Source: Vulcanimicrobiia bacterium
GTDB taxonomy: Bacteria; Eremiobacterota; Eremiobacteria; Baltobacterales; Baltobacteraceae
DNA: 27,701 nt
Assembly (NCBI GenBank): GCA_024281135.1
Contig: JAMXLG010000034.1
Span: 1 to 27,701 of the forward strand
Direction of reading: 5' to 3'
How positions within the stretch are numbered: the first letter of the stretch is position 1; the number at the start of each line of letters is the position of its first letter. Both the position numbers and the translations under genes were made by a program. Below the pieces are notes generated by a model. The model made no database searches, was not told where the DNA came from, and was given only the letters and a program-made list of their open reading frames with translations. Shown piece by piece: positions 1 through 6,913 of the stretch.

Positions 1-140
1 ACGATACCGACCGCCGCAATTGTAATAATGGGCAATGCAAGCATGAACAACACGCCGCCCACGACGATGTCCGTTGCACGTTTAATGTTCCACCATGAAG
101 CGGGAACCGAGCGTTCGGAGATACGTATCGTTGCTTGCAT
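1..140 (-). CDS. Bacterial sugar transferase, N-terminal fragment (leaves window)
   Basis: Only the first 46 codons are inside the window; the gene continues past base 1. The peptide opens with a short polar tail, then the pattern W-W-N-I-K-R-A-T-D-I-V and a hydrophobic segment (about residues 25-46). This resembles the start of polyprenyl-phosphate sugar-1-phosphate transferases (WcaJ/ExoY type), where K-R-x-x-D-I precedes a membrane hairpin. These enzymes place the first sugar phosphate on undecaprenyl phosphate for exopolysaccharide or O-antigen. The ATG (140-138) lies two bases after the deoB stop (145-143, TGA GC ATG), so the two are probably translated together. The family call rests on the N-terminal motif alone. 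The catalytic region is outside the window, so another membrane protein is possible. Confidence 0.65.
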   Translation of the reverse strand, partial: MQATIRISERSVPASWWNIKRATDIVVGGVLFMLALPIITIAAVGI

Positions 141-142
141 GC

Positions 143-1258
143 TCACCCGTTAAACGCTTCGAGAACGGTGCGGCCCACCGTATCTAAACCTTCCATCTCG
201 CCGAGAACCTGGCCCCCTTGCCGAGCAATATGAATGAAGGGGACATACTCGCGCGTGTGGTCGCTTCCTGGGGCTGTAGGATCGCACCCATGATCGGCTG
301 TGAAAATAACCTGATCGTCAGGTCGCAGAAGCGATTCCAAACGGGGGATGAGATTATCCAACTGTTGCAGTGCGTCCGCATATCCGCGAACGTTGCGCCG
401 GTGACCGTACTTCGAATCAAAGTCGTTGAGGTTAGTAAAGATGAAGCCATGATCCACCCGATCCAACAACTCGAAGGTTTTCTCCATCGCGTCTCGATTG
501 TCGACCACACGAACGGACGACGCTATCCCGTGACCGCAATAGATGTCGCAAATTTTTCCGACGGCGTGCACGCCTATACCGGCGCCGGCTAAACGATCGA
601 GAACACTCGGCGGCGGTTCAATGGCGTAGTCACGACGGTTCGGGGTCCGCGAAAACGCGCCAGGGGCTCCGACAAACGGTCGTGCGATGACGCGATTCAC
701 GTTATTGGGAGCAACGAGCATTTCGCGAGCCCGCTCGCACCAGTCATACAGGGTCTCAAGAGGAATGACCTCCTCGTGAGACGCAACCTGAAAGACGGAG
801 TCCGCAGACGTATAGAGTATCGGCCGGCCGGTTGCCATATGTTCGGCACCAAGCTCTTCGATGATCTCGGTTCCCGATGCGGTTTTGTTCCCGAGGGGCG
901 CCTTACCGGTGATCCGGGTAAATGACTCAATGACCTCCGGCGGAAAGCCGTTCGGATACGTCGGAAACGGCTCGGCCGTGATGATGCCGGCCATCTCCCA
1001 ATGGCCAGTGATCGTGTCCTTGCCGCTGCTCCGTTCCCGCAGTTTTCCGACACGCGCCGCCGGCGTGGTACCCGGAGTAACTCCCTCGATGGTGGTGATG
1101 TGTCCAAGTCCTAAGCGCTCGAAGTTTGGGAGCGAAAGGCCGCCCACACCTCGGGCAACATTGCCCAACGTGTTCGCGCCCGGTGCATCGGCGTAGTCTA
1201 AGTAATCGGGCAGTGCACCCACGCCACCCGAATCTAACACGATCGTAACGAAACGCAT
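143..1258 (-). CDS. deoB: Phosphopentomutase
   Basis: This cytosolic enzyme interconverts (deoxy)ribose 1-phosphate and 5-phosphate in nucleoside salvage. It has 371 residues, a little shorter than the E. coli enzyme, with the alkaline-phosphatase-superfamily metal ligands in place. Visible motifs are D9-S-G-G-V-G, the block G-K-D-T-I-T-G-H-W-E with the phosphorylated threonine at T82, N-D-F-D281-S-K-Y-G-H286, and T-A-D322-H323-G-C-D-P followed by D-H334-T-R-E. The start is fixed because the first metal motif begins within nine residues of the ATG. No good ribosome-binding site lies between that ATG and a 10-bp inverted repeat upstream (1271-1301). It is coupled to a sugar transferase rather than to other deo genes; a pyrimidine-nucleoside phosphorylase lies 4.4 kb away. 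Confidence 0.96.
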   Translation of the reverse strand: MRFVTIVLDSGGVGALPDYLDYADAPGANTLGNVARGVGGLSLPNFERLGLGHITTIEGVTPGTTPAARVGKLRERSSGKDTITGHWEMAGIITAEPFPTYPNGFPPEVIESFTRITGKAPLGNKTASGTEIIEELGAEHMATGRPILYTSADSVFQVASHEEVIPLETLYDWCERAREMLVAPNNVNRVIARPFVGAPGAFSRTPNRRDYAIEPPPSVLDRLAGAGIGVHAVGKICDIYCGHGIASSVRVVDNRDAMEKTFELLDRVDHGFIFTNLNDFDSKYGHRRNVRGYADALQQLDNLIPRLESLLRPDDQVIFTADHGCDPTAPGSDHTREYVPFIHIARQGGQVLGEMEGLDTVGRTVLEAFNG

Positions 1259-1270
1259 ACGTATGTTTGG

Positions 1271-1301
1271 GACTGCCTTTCTGCCTCATCAAAAGGCAGT
1301 C
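1271..1301. promoter_or_regulatory. Inverted repeat between deoB and the LptD-like gene
   Basis: Perfect 10-bp arms, GACTGCCTTT at 1271-1280 and AAAGGCAGTC at 1292-1301, are separated by 11 bases. The repeat sits 13 bp upstream of deoB in the divergent intergenic region. It could be a repressor operator or a hairpin in the deoB leader. It lacks a T-tract typical of a terminator in either direction. Confidence 0.45.
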
Positions 1302-1349
1302 ATGCCATCGAAGATAGTTCAGAATGACTAGCGCAAAGATTACGCGAGG

Positions 1350-3188
1350 ATGAGACTTCCTGTCCAGTACGAAATCCACGCTGGATTTCTCCAATACGTC
1401 CGGACTTCTGATTTGCGACAAAACTCGCGGCTTATTGCTGCACTCGTTCTCGCTTTATGCGCACTGACCACAGGGCGCGCACTTGCATTAGTAAATCGCC
1501 CTCAACCGCTGACAGTCATAAAGCTGCGTGCAGACCGGATCGCATTTTATTACGACCGCTATCTCGTCGAGGCGGACGGACACGTTGCCGTGACGACAAG
1601 CGACGGCATGACGATTACCGGCGATACGTTCTCGATGGACTTGAAATTAAATCGTTTCTTAATCGCCAGTAATGTTCATTTGACCAGTCCCGGCGGAAAT
1701 CTCGACGGCGCGGCCATTGCCGACTTCCTCGATTTCAAGCGTATCTATTTCCTCCCGGTCATCGAAAAGCCGGATCGCTGGACCTACGAGAACGGCGACT
1801 TCACGCATCCGCTCAAGGGCCGTGAAATGCCCGGCGACACGTTCTACTTTCCCGACTTGAGCGCAAACAAGGTGAGCCTCGTCGCAAAGTCGGCCACGAT
1901 CGGCGAAAATTCGTACGCACGCTTTGAAGGCGTAACGTCGTATCTCTTTGGACTTGGCGCGCCGCTCCCATCGTACTACGTCTACTTCGGCGCTAACCCC
2001 GATCTTGCGGTCAATTCGCTTTCAGGCGCGAATCTCGATCTCACATATCAGTTCGCGGGAAACAATAATTCGATTAGCGCGCTCCACGTTCGATCCGATC
2101 AAACAAACGGTGTCTATGAATCGTTCGAGCAACACTTTGCCGGACCGCACGGCTACGCCGTCATCTCTGTCAACCCGGGAACCAAGCAGCAGCGCTTTTG
2201 GAACCTGATCCTAGATCAGCGACTTGGGCAGCATTTTCAGATCAACACGTTCACCCAGTTGTATCTCGATCAGGAACATTGGTTCAAGCAGCCGTATGCG
2301 GCAGCAACGTGGAGTTACGTCACTGCTACGCAGGCGTTTCCGCAATCGTTCTTGCAAGCGACGGCGAACTTCGTCAATTACAACCTCATCGGGCCGGAGC
2401 AGCCTGCTAGACCAAACCATCCGAACTCGCTTCAAATCACCGCCACGTCGTTCAATCACCGGATCGGCAATACGCCGCTGTATGAAAATCTGTCGTACGG
2501 CATTGGATACAATCATGACGCGTATGGACTGCAAGAGTATGGCGGTTACAACTATACTACGATCTGGAATCACACGCTCGGGTGGACGTTCTATCTGCCT
2601 GGCTTCAAGTTCGGGAACAAAGAATACGACTACAAGTCATATTCCTTCAACGCGACGTACTCCAAGCAGTACCAGTGGTTCTCAGTGCCTCATTACACGG
2701 TGATTGACAACACGCTGGGCAGCATCAGCCGTCAATTTAGCCGCGAAGTCAACGCATACGTTTCGTACGGCATTGCGAACACCGGCGATTATTATCGCCA
2801 CAGTGGGTACTCCGCTCCCGATATTCCGCCGGTTATTGACGGCCAGCCGGTGTACAGCATTCTTGCGTTCCGCGGCGTGTCGACTCTGCGAACGCTCAGT
2901 GTCGGGACAAATTATTCAGCGAACCCGAACTTAATCGCCACACTGACATACCAACACCACCAGGACTTTCCGTTGCCGTACCCTGGGCTCTATCCAATTC
3001 CCCCGCTGAATAACCTCGGGTTGCCGCAGTACCAAAATTATCTCGGTCAACCACCTAATAACATTACGCCCGAAATCCGCTTCCTTGCGATTCCGCATGT
3101 GGTTATCGACGTTGCGCGGACGTATTATTTCAACTATGGCAACCTACGGTGGTCACCGCAGACGACCGTGCAGGTGTTCGGACAATGA
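1350..3188 (+). CDS. LptD/OstA-like outer-membrane protein
   Basis: The product looks like an outer-membrane beta-barrel of the LPS-assembly (LptD/OstA) type. After a signal peptide comes an OstA-like beta-jellyroll, recognisable around residues 57-125 by the pattern L-R-A-D-R-I-A-F-Y-Y, V-E-A-D-G-H-V-A-V and I-T-G-D-T-F-S-M-D. The remainder is rich in aromatic residues and alternating polar/hydrophobic strands, as expected of a barrel. At 612 residues it is shorter than proteobacterial LptD. The ATG has GAGG directly abutting it. An in-frame TTG at 1413 (residue 22) starts immediately before the signal-peptide core (R-Q-N-S-R-L-I-A-A-L-V-L-A-L) and may be the true start. The stop overlaps the next gene's ATG (ATGA, 3185-3188). 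The cargo cannot be read from sequence; transport of LPS or another lipid is inferred from the family. Confidence 0.75.
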   Translation: MRLPVQYEIHAGFLQYVRTSDLRQNSRLIAALVLALCALTTGRALALVNRPQPLTVIKLRADRIAFYYDRYLVEADGHVAVTTSDGMTITGDTFSMDLKLNRFLIASNVHLTSPGGNLDGAAIADFLDFKRIYFLPVIEKPDRWTYENGDFTHPLKGREMPGDTFYFPDLSANKVSLVAKSATIGENSYARFEGVTSYLFGLGAPLPSYYVYFGANPDLAVNSLSGANLDLTYQFAGNNNSISALHVRSDQTNGVYESFEQHFAGPHGYAVISVNPGTKQQRFWNLILDQRLGQHFQINTFTQLYLDQEHWFKQPYAAATWSYVTATQAFPQSFLQATANFVNYNLIGPEQPARPNHPNSLQITATSFNHRIGNTPLYENLSYGIGYNHDAYGLQEYGGYNYTTIWNHTLGWTFYLPGFKFGNKEYDYKSYSFNATYSKQYQWFSVPHYTVIDNTLGSISRQFSREVNAYVSYGIANTGDYYRHSGYSAPDIPPVIDGQPVYSILAFRGVSTLRTLSVGTNYSANPNLIATLTYQHHQDFPLPYPGLYPIPPLNNLGLPQYQNYLGQPPNNITPEIRFLAIPHVVIDVARTYYFNYGNLRWSPQTTVQVFGQ

Positions 3189-4009
3189 CGTGTTTACGGA
3201 AAACGCTCGCATTTCTCTCAACGTTGCTTATTGTCGGCGCGGCGCCCGCCGTTTCCATTACGGGGCAGCTTCTTGCGTACCAGCAAGGGTACGTGTTTTT
3301 TACCAGCGGCAACGGTTTCAAAGTAGCGCCAGACGTCCGAGTTCTCGATGACGCAACCAAAGGTGCTACGACCCTTCAGCCGAAGCCGCGGCTTTACGCT
3401 CGCGCCACATTCAACGACGCGGGTCAAGTCGTCGAACTCGACCTTTCGAAAACGCCGCTACCGATCGAGCCGCTTTCGCCGCAAGTTGAGTCGTATGTCG
3501 TTTCGGCTTCGCCGTCGTATCCGAACCCCGATCTCGCCCCGCAACAAACCATCGGCACGACGAGCAACGGCGTTCCTCAAACCTTTAGCGGCAGGATGGT
3601 GCTGCTCAATATCACGGTTCAGGTTCCGCCGACGACGCCGCTAAATTCTCAGGTATATATAGCGACCGATACGACGTCGTGGAACCCCCAGGCAATTCAG
3701 ATGGATCGCATCGACGCGCTGCATTTCCGAGTGGTGCGCCGCTTTGCTTCGGGGACGATTCTCCATTACATCTACACGCGCGGATCGTTGCAAACGGAAG
3801 AACGCCAGGAAAACGGATTGGACGCGCCCGCGCATTCAATCGTCGTTACCGACGCGGATGTGCGCGCTGTCAACGACATCGTCTATAGATGGGCCGATCA
3901 AACGGGGCCGACGGGTCAGCAAGTGCAGCCGGACGTCGTTCCGACGCCGTATAACCCCGCGCCATTCCCAAATTTGCCGAGCGTGATTCGAACTCCGGAT
4001 CCCCGCTAA
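3185..4009 (+). CDS. Secreted protein with CBM20-like domain
   Basis: The start is set at the ATG that overlaps the preceding stop (ATGA). It gives a clean signal peptide, M-T-C-L-R-K-T-L-A-F-L-S-T-L-L-I-V-G-A-A-P-A. A longer frame from 3149 would add 12 residues that spoil the signal. The product is 274 residues. Residues ~137-236 resemble a starch/glycogen-binding (CBM20-like) beta-sandwich: L-L-N-I-T-V-Q-V-P, V-Y-I-A-T-D-T-T-S-W-N-P, F-A-S-G-T-I-L-H-Y-I-Y-T-R-G-S and a final V-Y-R-W-A-D. The N-terminal ~110 residues have no recognisable domain and the tail is proline-rich. Because it is translationally coupled to the LptD-like barrel, it may act in the periplasm with it. That partnership is inference, and glycan binding has not been shown. 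Confidence 0.7.
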   Translation: MTCLRKTLAFLSTLLIVGAAPAVSITGQLLAYQQGYVFFTSGNGFKVAPDVRVLDDATKGATTLQPKPRLYARATFNDAGQVVELDLSKTPLPIEPLSPQVESYVVSASPSYPNPDLAPQQTIGTTSNGVPQTFSGRMVLLNITVQVPPTTPLNSQVYIATDTTSWNPQAIQMDRIDALHFRVVRRFASGTILHYIYTRGSLQTEERQENGLDAPAHSIVVTDADVRAVNDIVYRWADQTGPTGQQVQPDVVPTPYNPAPFPNLPSVIRTPDPR

Positions 4010-4569
4010 TGAATGGTAATCGGTACTACTCGCTCCGTCTTCACGCCCGCCGTGTTGCGCGCGATGACCACCATGTCGTAGGTGCGCTTTAGGAAGAACG
4101 GTAGATCGGGGACGGTGTACTTCAAGGCGAAACGACCCGCGCCGACCTTGGGGACGGAAATTCCATAGCCGCCGATTCGCGCTTCCACACTTGCCGTATT
4201 CAATGACGTATGCACCGTCCCTGACACCACCTCACCCGATTGGAACACGGTTTTGTCCAAATGAAGGTCGACGATCTGGGGCGGAGCATCTTCAGCCGGC
4301 GGGGCCGCCGGCACCACCGCGCTTGGTGGTAGCGTAGCACCGGGCGCGACCGTGGCAGTCGCCGGCGTTGCCGCTGGCAGCGATCCCGGCGAGGATGTTG
4401 GAATGGGCGAGCCGATCACCTGCTGCGCGACGGGCGGCGCCGTTGACGCGGCCGGAGACGCGCTCGACGATGAGGACGGTGAAGGTGACGGCTGCTGCCC
4501 CTGATTGCTCGGCTGGCCGCATCCAGCCAAGAGTGCGGCAAGGGTGACCGCTATGAGTGGAAATCGCAT
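4006..4569 (-). CDS. Proline/serine-rich lipoprotein of unknown function
   Basis: The chosen start gives M-R-F-P-L-I-A-V-T-L-A-A-L-L-A-G-C, a textbook lipoprotein signal with lipobox L-A-G-C, and AGG six bases upstream. An in-frame ATG 42 bases further upstream is unlikely. After the lipidated cysteine come ~80 residues of low-complexity Pro/Ser/Ala/Thr linker, then a C-terminal beta-rich segment (about residues 95-187) that looks like an Ig-like or macroglobulin-type module: V-D-L-H-L-D-K-T-V-F-Q-S-G-E-V-V-S-G-T-V. The linker suggests the domain is held away from the membrane. Its stop overlaps the stop of the convergent CBM20-like gene by four bases. I do not recognise a specific function. 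Confidence 0.8.
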   Translation of the reverse strand: MRFPLIAVTLAALLAGCGQPSNQGQQPSPSPSSSSSASPAASTAPPVAQQVIGSPIPTSSPGSLPAATPATATVAPGATLPPSAVVPAAPPAEDAPPQIVDLHLDKTVFQSGEVVSGTVHTSLNTASVEARIGGYGISVPKVGAGRFALKYTVPDLPFFLKRTYDMVVIARNTAGVKTERVVPITIH

Positions 4570-4634
4570 CGATCGCCTATCGTTCGCTCCTGGTAGCGTG
4601 GTTCCGTGCATGCGCGTAGGGATGGCGCGTCGAA

Positions 4635-4646
4635 GGCCGCGCGGCC
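4635..4646. promoter_or_regulatory. 12-bp GC palindrome abutting a start codon
   Basis: The palindrome GGCCGCGCGGCC ends at the base before the ATG at 4647. It overlaps the only purine-rich stretch (AAGG, 4633-4636) that could serve as ribosome-binding site. In mRNA it could fold with a four-base loop. A role in limiting translation is inference. Confidence 0.3.
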
Positions 4647-5645
4647 ATGCATCCGACGCTTAGCATCGTGGTACCCCTGTACAACGAGGAGGATAACGTC
4701 CGGCCCCTCGTTGATCGCATTGTTTCGATCGCTGAGCGTCTGCCGGAACGGCCGCAGTACGAAATCGTGCTCGTCAACGACGGCAGCACCGACCAAACCC
4801 TCGAGCGCATTCGCGAGGAGCTCCTACAGTACCCGAACATCGTACTCGTCAATCTTTCGCGGAACTTCGGCCACCAGCTCGCCGCAACCGCCGGCATCGA
4901 ACTCGCGCAGGGCGATGCCGTCGTGCTCATGGACGGCGACTTGCAAGATCCGCCCGAGCTGATCGAGCAGTTTTTCGAGAAGTGGCGCGAGGGCTATGAC
5001 GTCGTATACGCAGTGCGCCGCACACGCAAAGGCGAGAGCGCCTTCAAACTGTTCACGGCGCGAATGTTCTATCGCACCATCAAGCGACTGACGAAGGTTT
5101 CGATCCCGGTCGACACCGGCGATTTCCGTTTGATGAGCCGGCGCGTCGTCGAAGCTCTCAAACGGGCCCCCGAGCGCCATCGATTCTTACGCGGACTCGT
5201 GAGCTGGGTCGGTTACAACCAAATCGGCGTCGAGTACGACCGCGACATTCGCCATTCCGGCAGCACGAAGTATCCGTTGCCGAAGATGCTGCGGTTTGCG
5301 GTCGACGGCATCACGTCGTTCTCCGACGTACCTCTTCGCTTCGCATCGTATTTGGGCTTTATCTCGAGTGCGATTGCGTTCGTTTATGCGATAATTGTCA
5401 TCGGCTTCAAACTCTTCGGCCACAACGCGCCGTATTACACGCCGGGATGGGCATCGACGATCGTCGCCGTGCTTTTCCTCGGCGGCGTGCAGTTGATCAG
5501 CCTGGGTATCCTCGGTGAATACATCGGCCGTATCTATGATGAGGTCAAAGGAAGACCGCTGTACTTGATCAGCGACATCGAACGAAGCACTAAATCGTTG
5601 CGTACACAAACGGGTGGAGTGCAGGCCGAGCGCTACCGATCGTAA
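4647..5645 (+). CDS. GtrB/dolichol-phosphate-mannose-synthase-like glycosyltransferase
   Basis: This is a family-2 glycosyltransferase predicted to transfer a sugar from a nucleotide to a polyprenyl phosphate at the inner membrane, supplying lipid-linked sugar for envelope glycans. Residues 1-~225 form the GT-A domain: S-I-V-V-P-L-Y-N-E-E near the N-terminus, V-N-D-G-S at 43-47, and the metal-binding D96-G-D98 followed by L-Q-D-P-P-E, a hallmark of the DPMS/GtrB/ArnC subfamily. Two C-terminal transmembrane segments follow (about 233-257 and 270-290) and end in G-E-Y-I-G-R-I-Y-D-E. Length (332) is normal. The last 56 bases overlap the 3' end of the convergent nucleoside phosphorylase. The sugar donor is not predictable. 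A GT-C enzyme at 8197-9486 could use its product. Confidence 0.9.
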   Translation: MHPTLSIVVPLYNEEDNVRPLVDRIVSIAERLPERPQYEIVLVNDGSTDQTLERIREELLQYPNIVLVNLSRNFGHQLAATAGIELAQGDAVVLMDGDLQDPPELIEQFFEKWREGYDVVYAVRRTRKGESAFKLFTARMFYRTIKRLTKVSIPVDTGDFRLMSRRVVEALKRAPERHRFLRGLVSWVGYNQIGVEYDRDIRHSGSTKYPLPKMLRFAVDGITSFSDVPLRFASYLGFISSAIAFVYAIIVIGFKLFGHNAPYYTPGWASTIVAVLFLGGVQLISLGILGEYIGRIYDEVKGRPLYLISDIERSTKSLRTQTGGVQAERYRS

Positions 5646-6840
5646 AGGCATCCTCGATGCGCTCCGTCTTCGCATGCGCACCGTAGAGGTACGCGAGCAC
5701 GTCACCGCGCTTCACCACATCCCCCAAACGAACGTTGACACGGACGCCCGCCATGTGATCCTTCGCACTCCATTCGCGTGCCGCGTTTCCGAGCGTTACG
5801 GCGTCGATCTCTTCAATGTAACCATCGCGCGTCGCGCGTAGCTCAGCCACCGACGGACTCGGCGCAAAGCGTTCCATTGCGCCAACGTCACCGCCCTGAG
5901 CTTCGATCATCGCCGTGAACTTCTCGTACGCACTGCCGTTACGTAACGCGGCGACGGCAGCGGTCATCGGCTCTTCCATTCCCGCGAGTTCGAGCATCTC
6001 GACCGCGACGCGTAAACAGCCTTCACGCATGCGCTCGTCGGCGATCTCGCCGCGGAGACACTCGCGCGCCTCGATTACTTCAAGGCCGGTTCCAATGCAA
6101 TGTCCGAGCGGTTCATTCATATCGGTGACCACGGCGCGTGCCTTACGTCCGAATCCGCTCGCAATTGCAACGAGCGCTTGCGCAAGGTCCGTTGCTTCAC
6201 CCGGATCGTGCATGAACGCTGCGGAGCCGCACTTTACGTCGAAGACAAACGCGTTAGCCCCGCCGGCGATTTTCTTCGAGACGATCGATGATGCGATAAG
6301 CCCAATGCTCGGAACCGTGCCGGTGCGATCGCGCAAGTTATAAAGCCGTTTATCGGCGGGAACGAACCCTTCGCCCTGAGCGGCGATCGCACAACCGATC
6401 CATTCGACTTGTTTCATAAACGCATCGATCGACAGCGACACGTTGAAGCCGGGAATCGTCTCTAATTTGTCGATCGTTCCGCCGGTGTGTCCCAAGGCGC
6501 GACCTGAGAGTTTTGCAACCGGTACGCCGCACGCTGCGACGAGGGGCACCGCGACGAGCGACACGACGTCGCTGACACCACCGGTTGAATGTTTGTCGAG
6601 CACGAAGACGCTGTCTGGATAGGTGATCGTCGCGCCGCTCTCGACGATCGCGCGCGTCAACGCAGTGGCTTCCGCGATCGTCAGGCCTCGCCACACGCAT
6701 GCCATGAGCATTGCGGCCATCTGCTCGTCCGCTACGTGCCCTTCCATGTACGATTCGACGATTCGATCCCATGTCGCGGCGGAGAGGGTCTCTCCGTCGC
6801 GTTTGCGCTCGATCGCGCGGCGCATCGCAGACTCATTCAT
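5590..6840 (-). CDS. Pyrimidine-nucleoside (thymidine) phosphorylase
   Basis: The enzyme phosphorolyses thymidine/uridine to free base plus (deoxy)ribose 1-phosphate, the substrate of DeoB encoded upstream. The protein has 416 residues, close to the family length. The phosphate-binding signature K-H-S-T-G-G-V-S-D is at about residues 83-91, followed by S-G-R-A-L-G-H-T-G-G-T-I-D-K-L, V-P-A-D-K-R-L-Y-N-L-R-D and D-V-K-C-G-S-A-A-F-M. In most relatives the last reads K-x-G-S-G-A-F-M, so one glycine is replaced here. The C-terminal domain ends H-P-F-V-Y-A-T-I. DeoA (thymidine-specific) and Pdp (broad) cannot be separated with confidence. No strong ribosome-binding site precedes the ATG. Its 3' end overlaps the convergent glycosyltransferase by 56 bp. 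Confidence 0.92.
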   Translation of the reverse strand: MNESAMRRAIERKRDGETLSAATWDRIVESYMEGHVADEQMAAMLMACVWRGLTIAEATALTRAIVESGATITYPDSVFVLDKHSTGGVSDVVSLVAVPLVAACGVPVAKLSGRALGHTGGTIDKLETIPGFNVSLSIDAFMKQVEWIGCAIAAQGEGFVPADKRLYNLRDRTGTVPSIGLIASSIVSKKIAGGANAFVFDVKCGSAAFMHDPGEATDLAQALVAIASGFGRKARAVVTDMNEPLGHCIGTGLEVIEARECLRGEIADERMREGCLRVAVEMLELAGMEEPMTAAVAALRNGSAYEKFTAMIEAQGGDVGAMERFAPSPSVAELRATRDGYIEEIDAVTLGNAAREWSAKDHMAGVRVNVRLGDVVKRGDVLAYLYGAHAKTERIEDAFTIGSARPALHPFVYATI

Positions 6841-6869
6841 GCACGCGACGAGTTCGTCGTTAGAGCGGT

Positions 6870-6906
6870 GTCATCCTGAGGAGCCGCGAAGCGCCGTCTC
6901 GAAGGG
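6870..6906. repeat. Short dispersed-repeat-like element (CCTGAG...CGAAGG)
   Basis: The stretch from GTCATCCTGAG (6870-6880) to CTCGAAGG (6898-6905) has the look of a short interspersed repeat. Its end motifs CCTGAG and CGAAGG are the reverse complement of CCTTCG and CTCAGG in the insertion inside pgk (24686-24706). It fills the divergent gap between the nucleoside phosphorylase and the ligase gene. Whether it is genomically repeated needs a whole-genome count. Confidence 0.5.
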
Positions 6907-6913
6907 CGCACGA

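Noticed and set aside
4292..4522. Repetitive Pro/Ser/Ala-coding stretch in the lipoprotein as a tandem repeat or CRISPR-like array
   Set aside because: There is no regular period and no conserved repeat unit; it is a low-complexity linker after the lipobox.
5590..5645. The 56-bp convergent overlap as evidence that one 3' end is frameshifted
   Set aside because: Both C-termini look normal for their families (the phosphorylase ends F-V-Y-A-T-I; the glycosyltransferase has a short polar tail after its last membrane segment), so the overlap seems real.
6623..6913. N-terminal 97-codon extension of the O-antigen ligase frame
   Set aside because: It overlaps the start of the divergent nucleoside phosphorylase and translates a repeat-like element. 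The first membrane segment begins only after GTG 6914.
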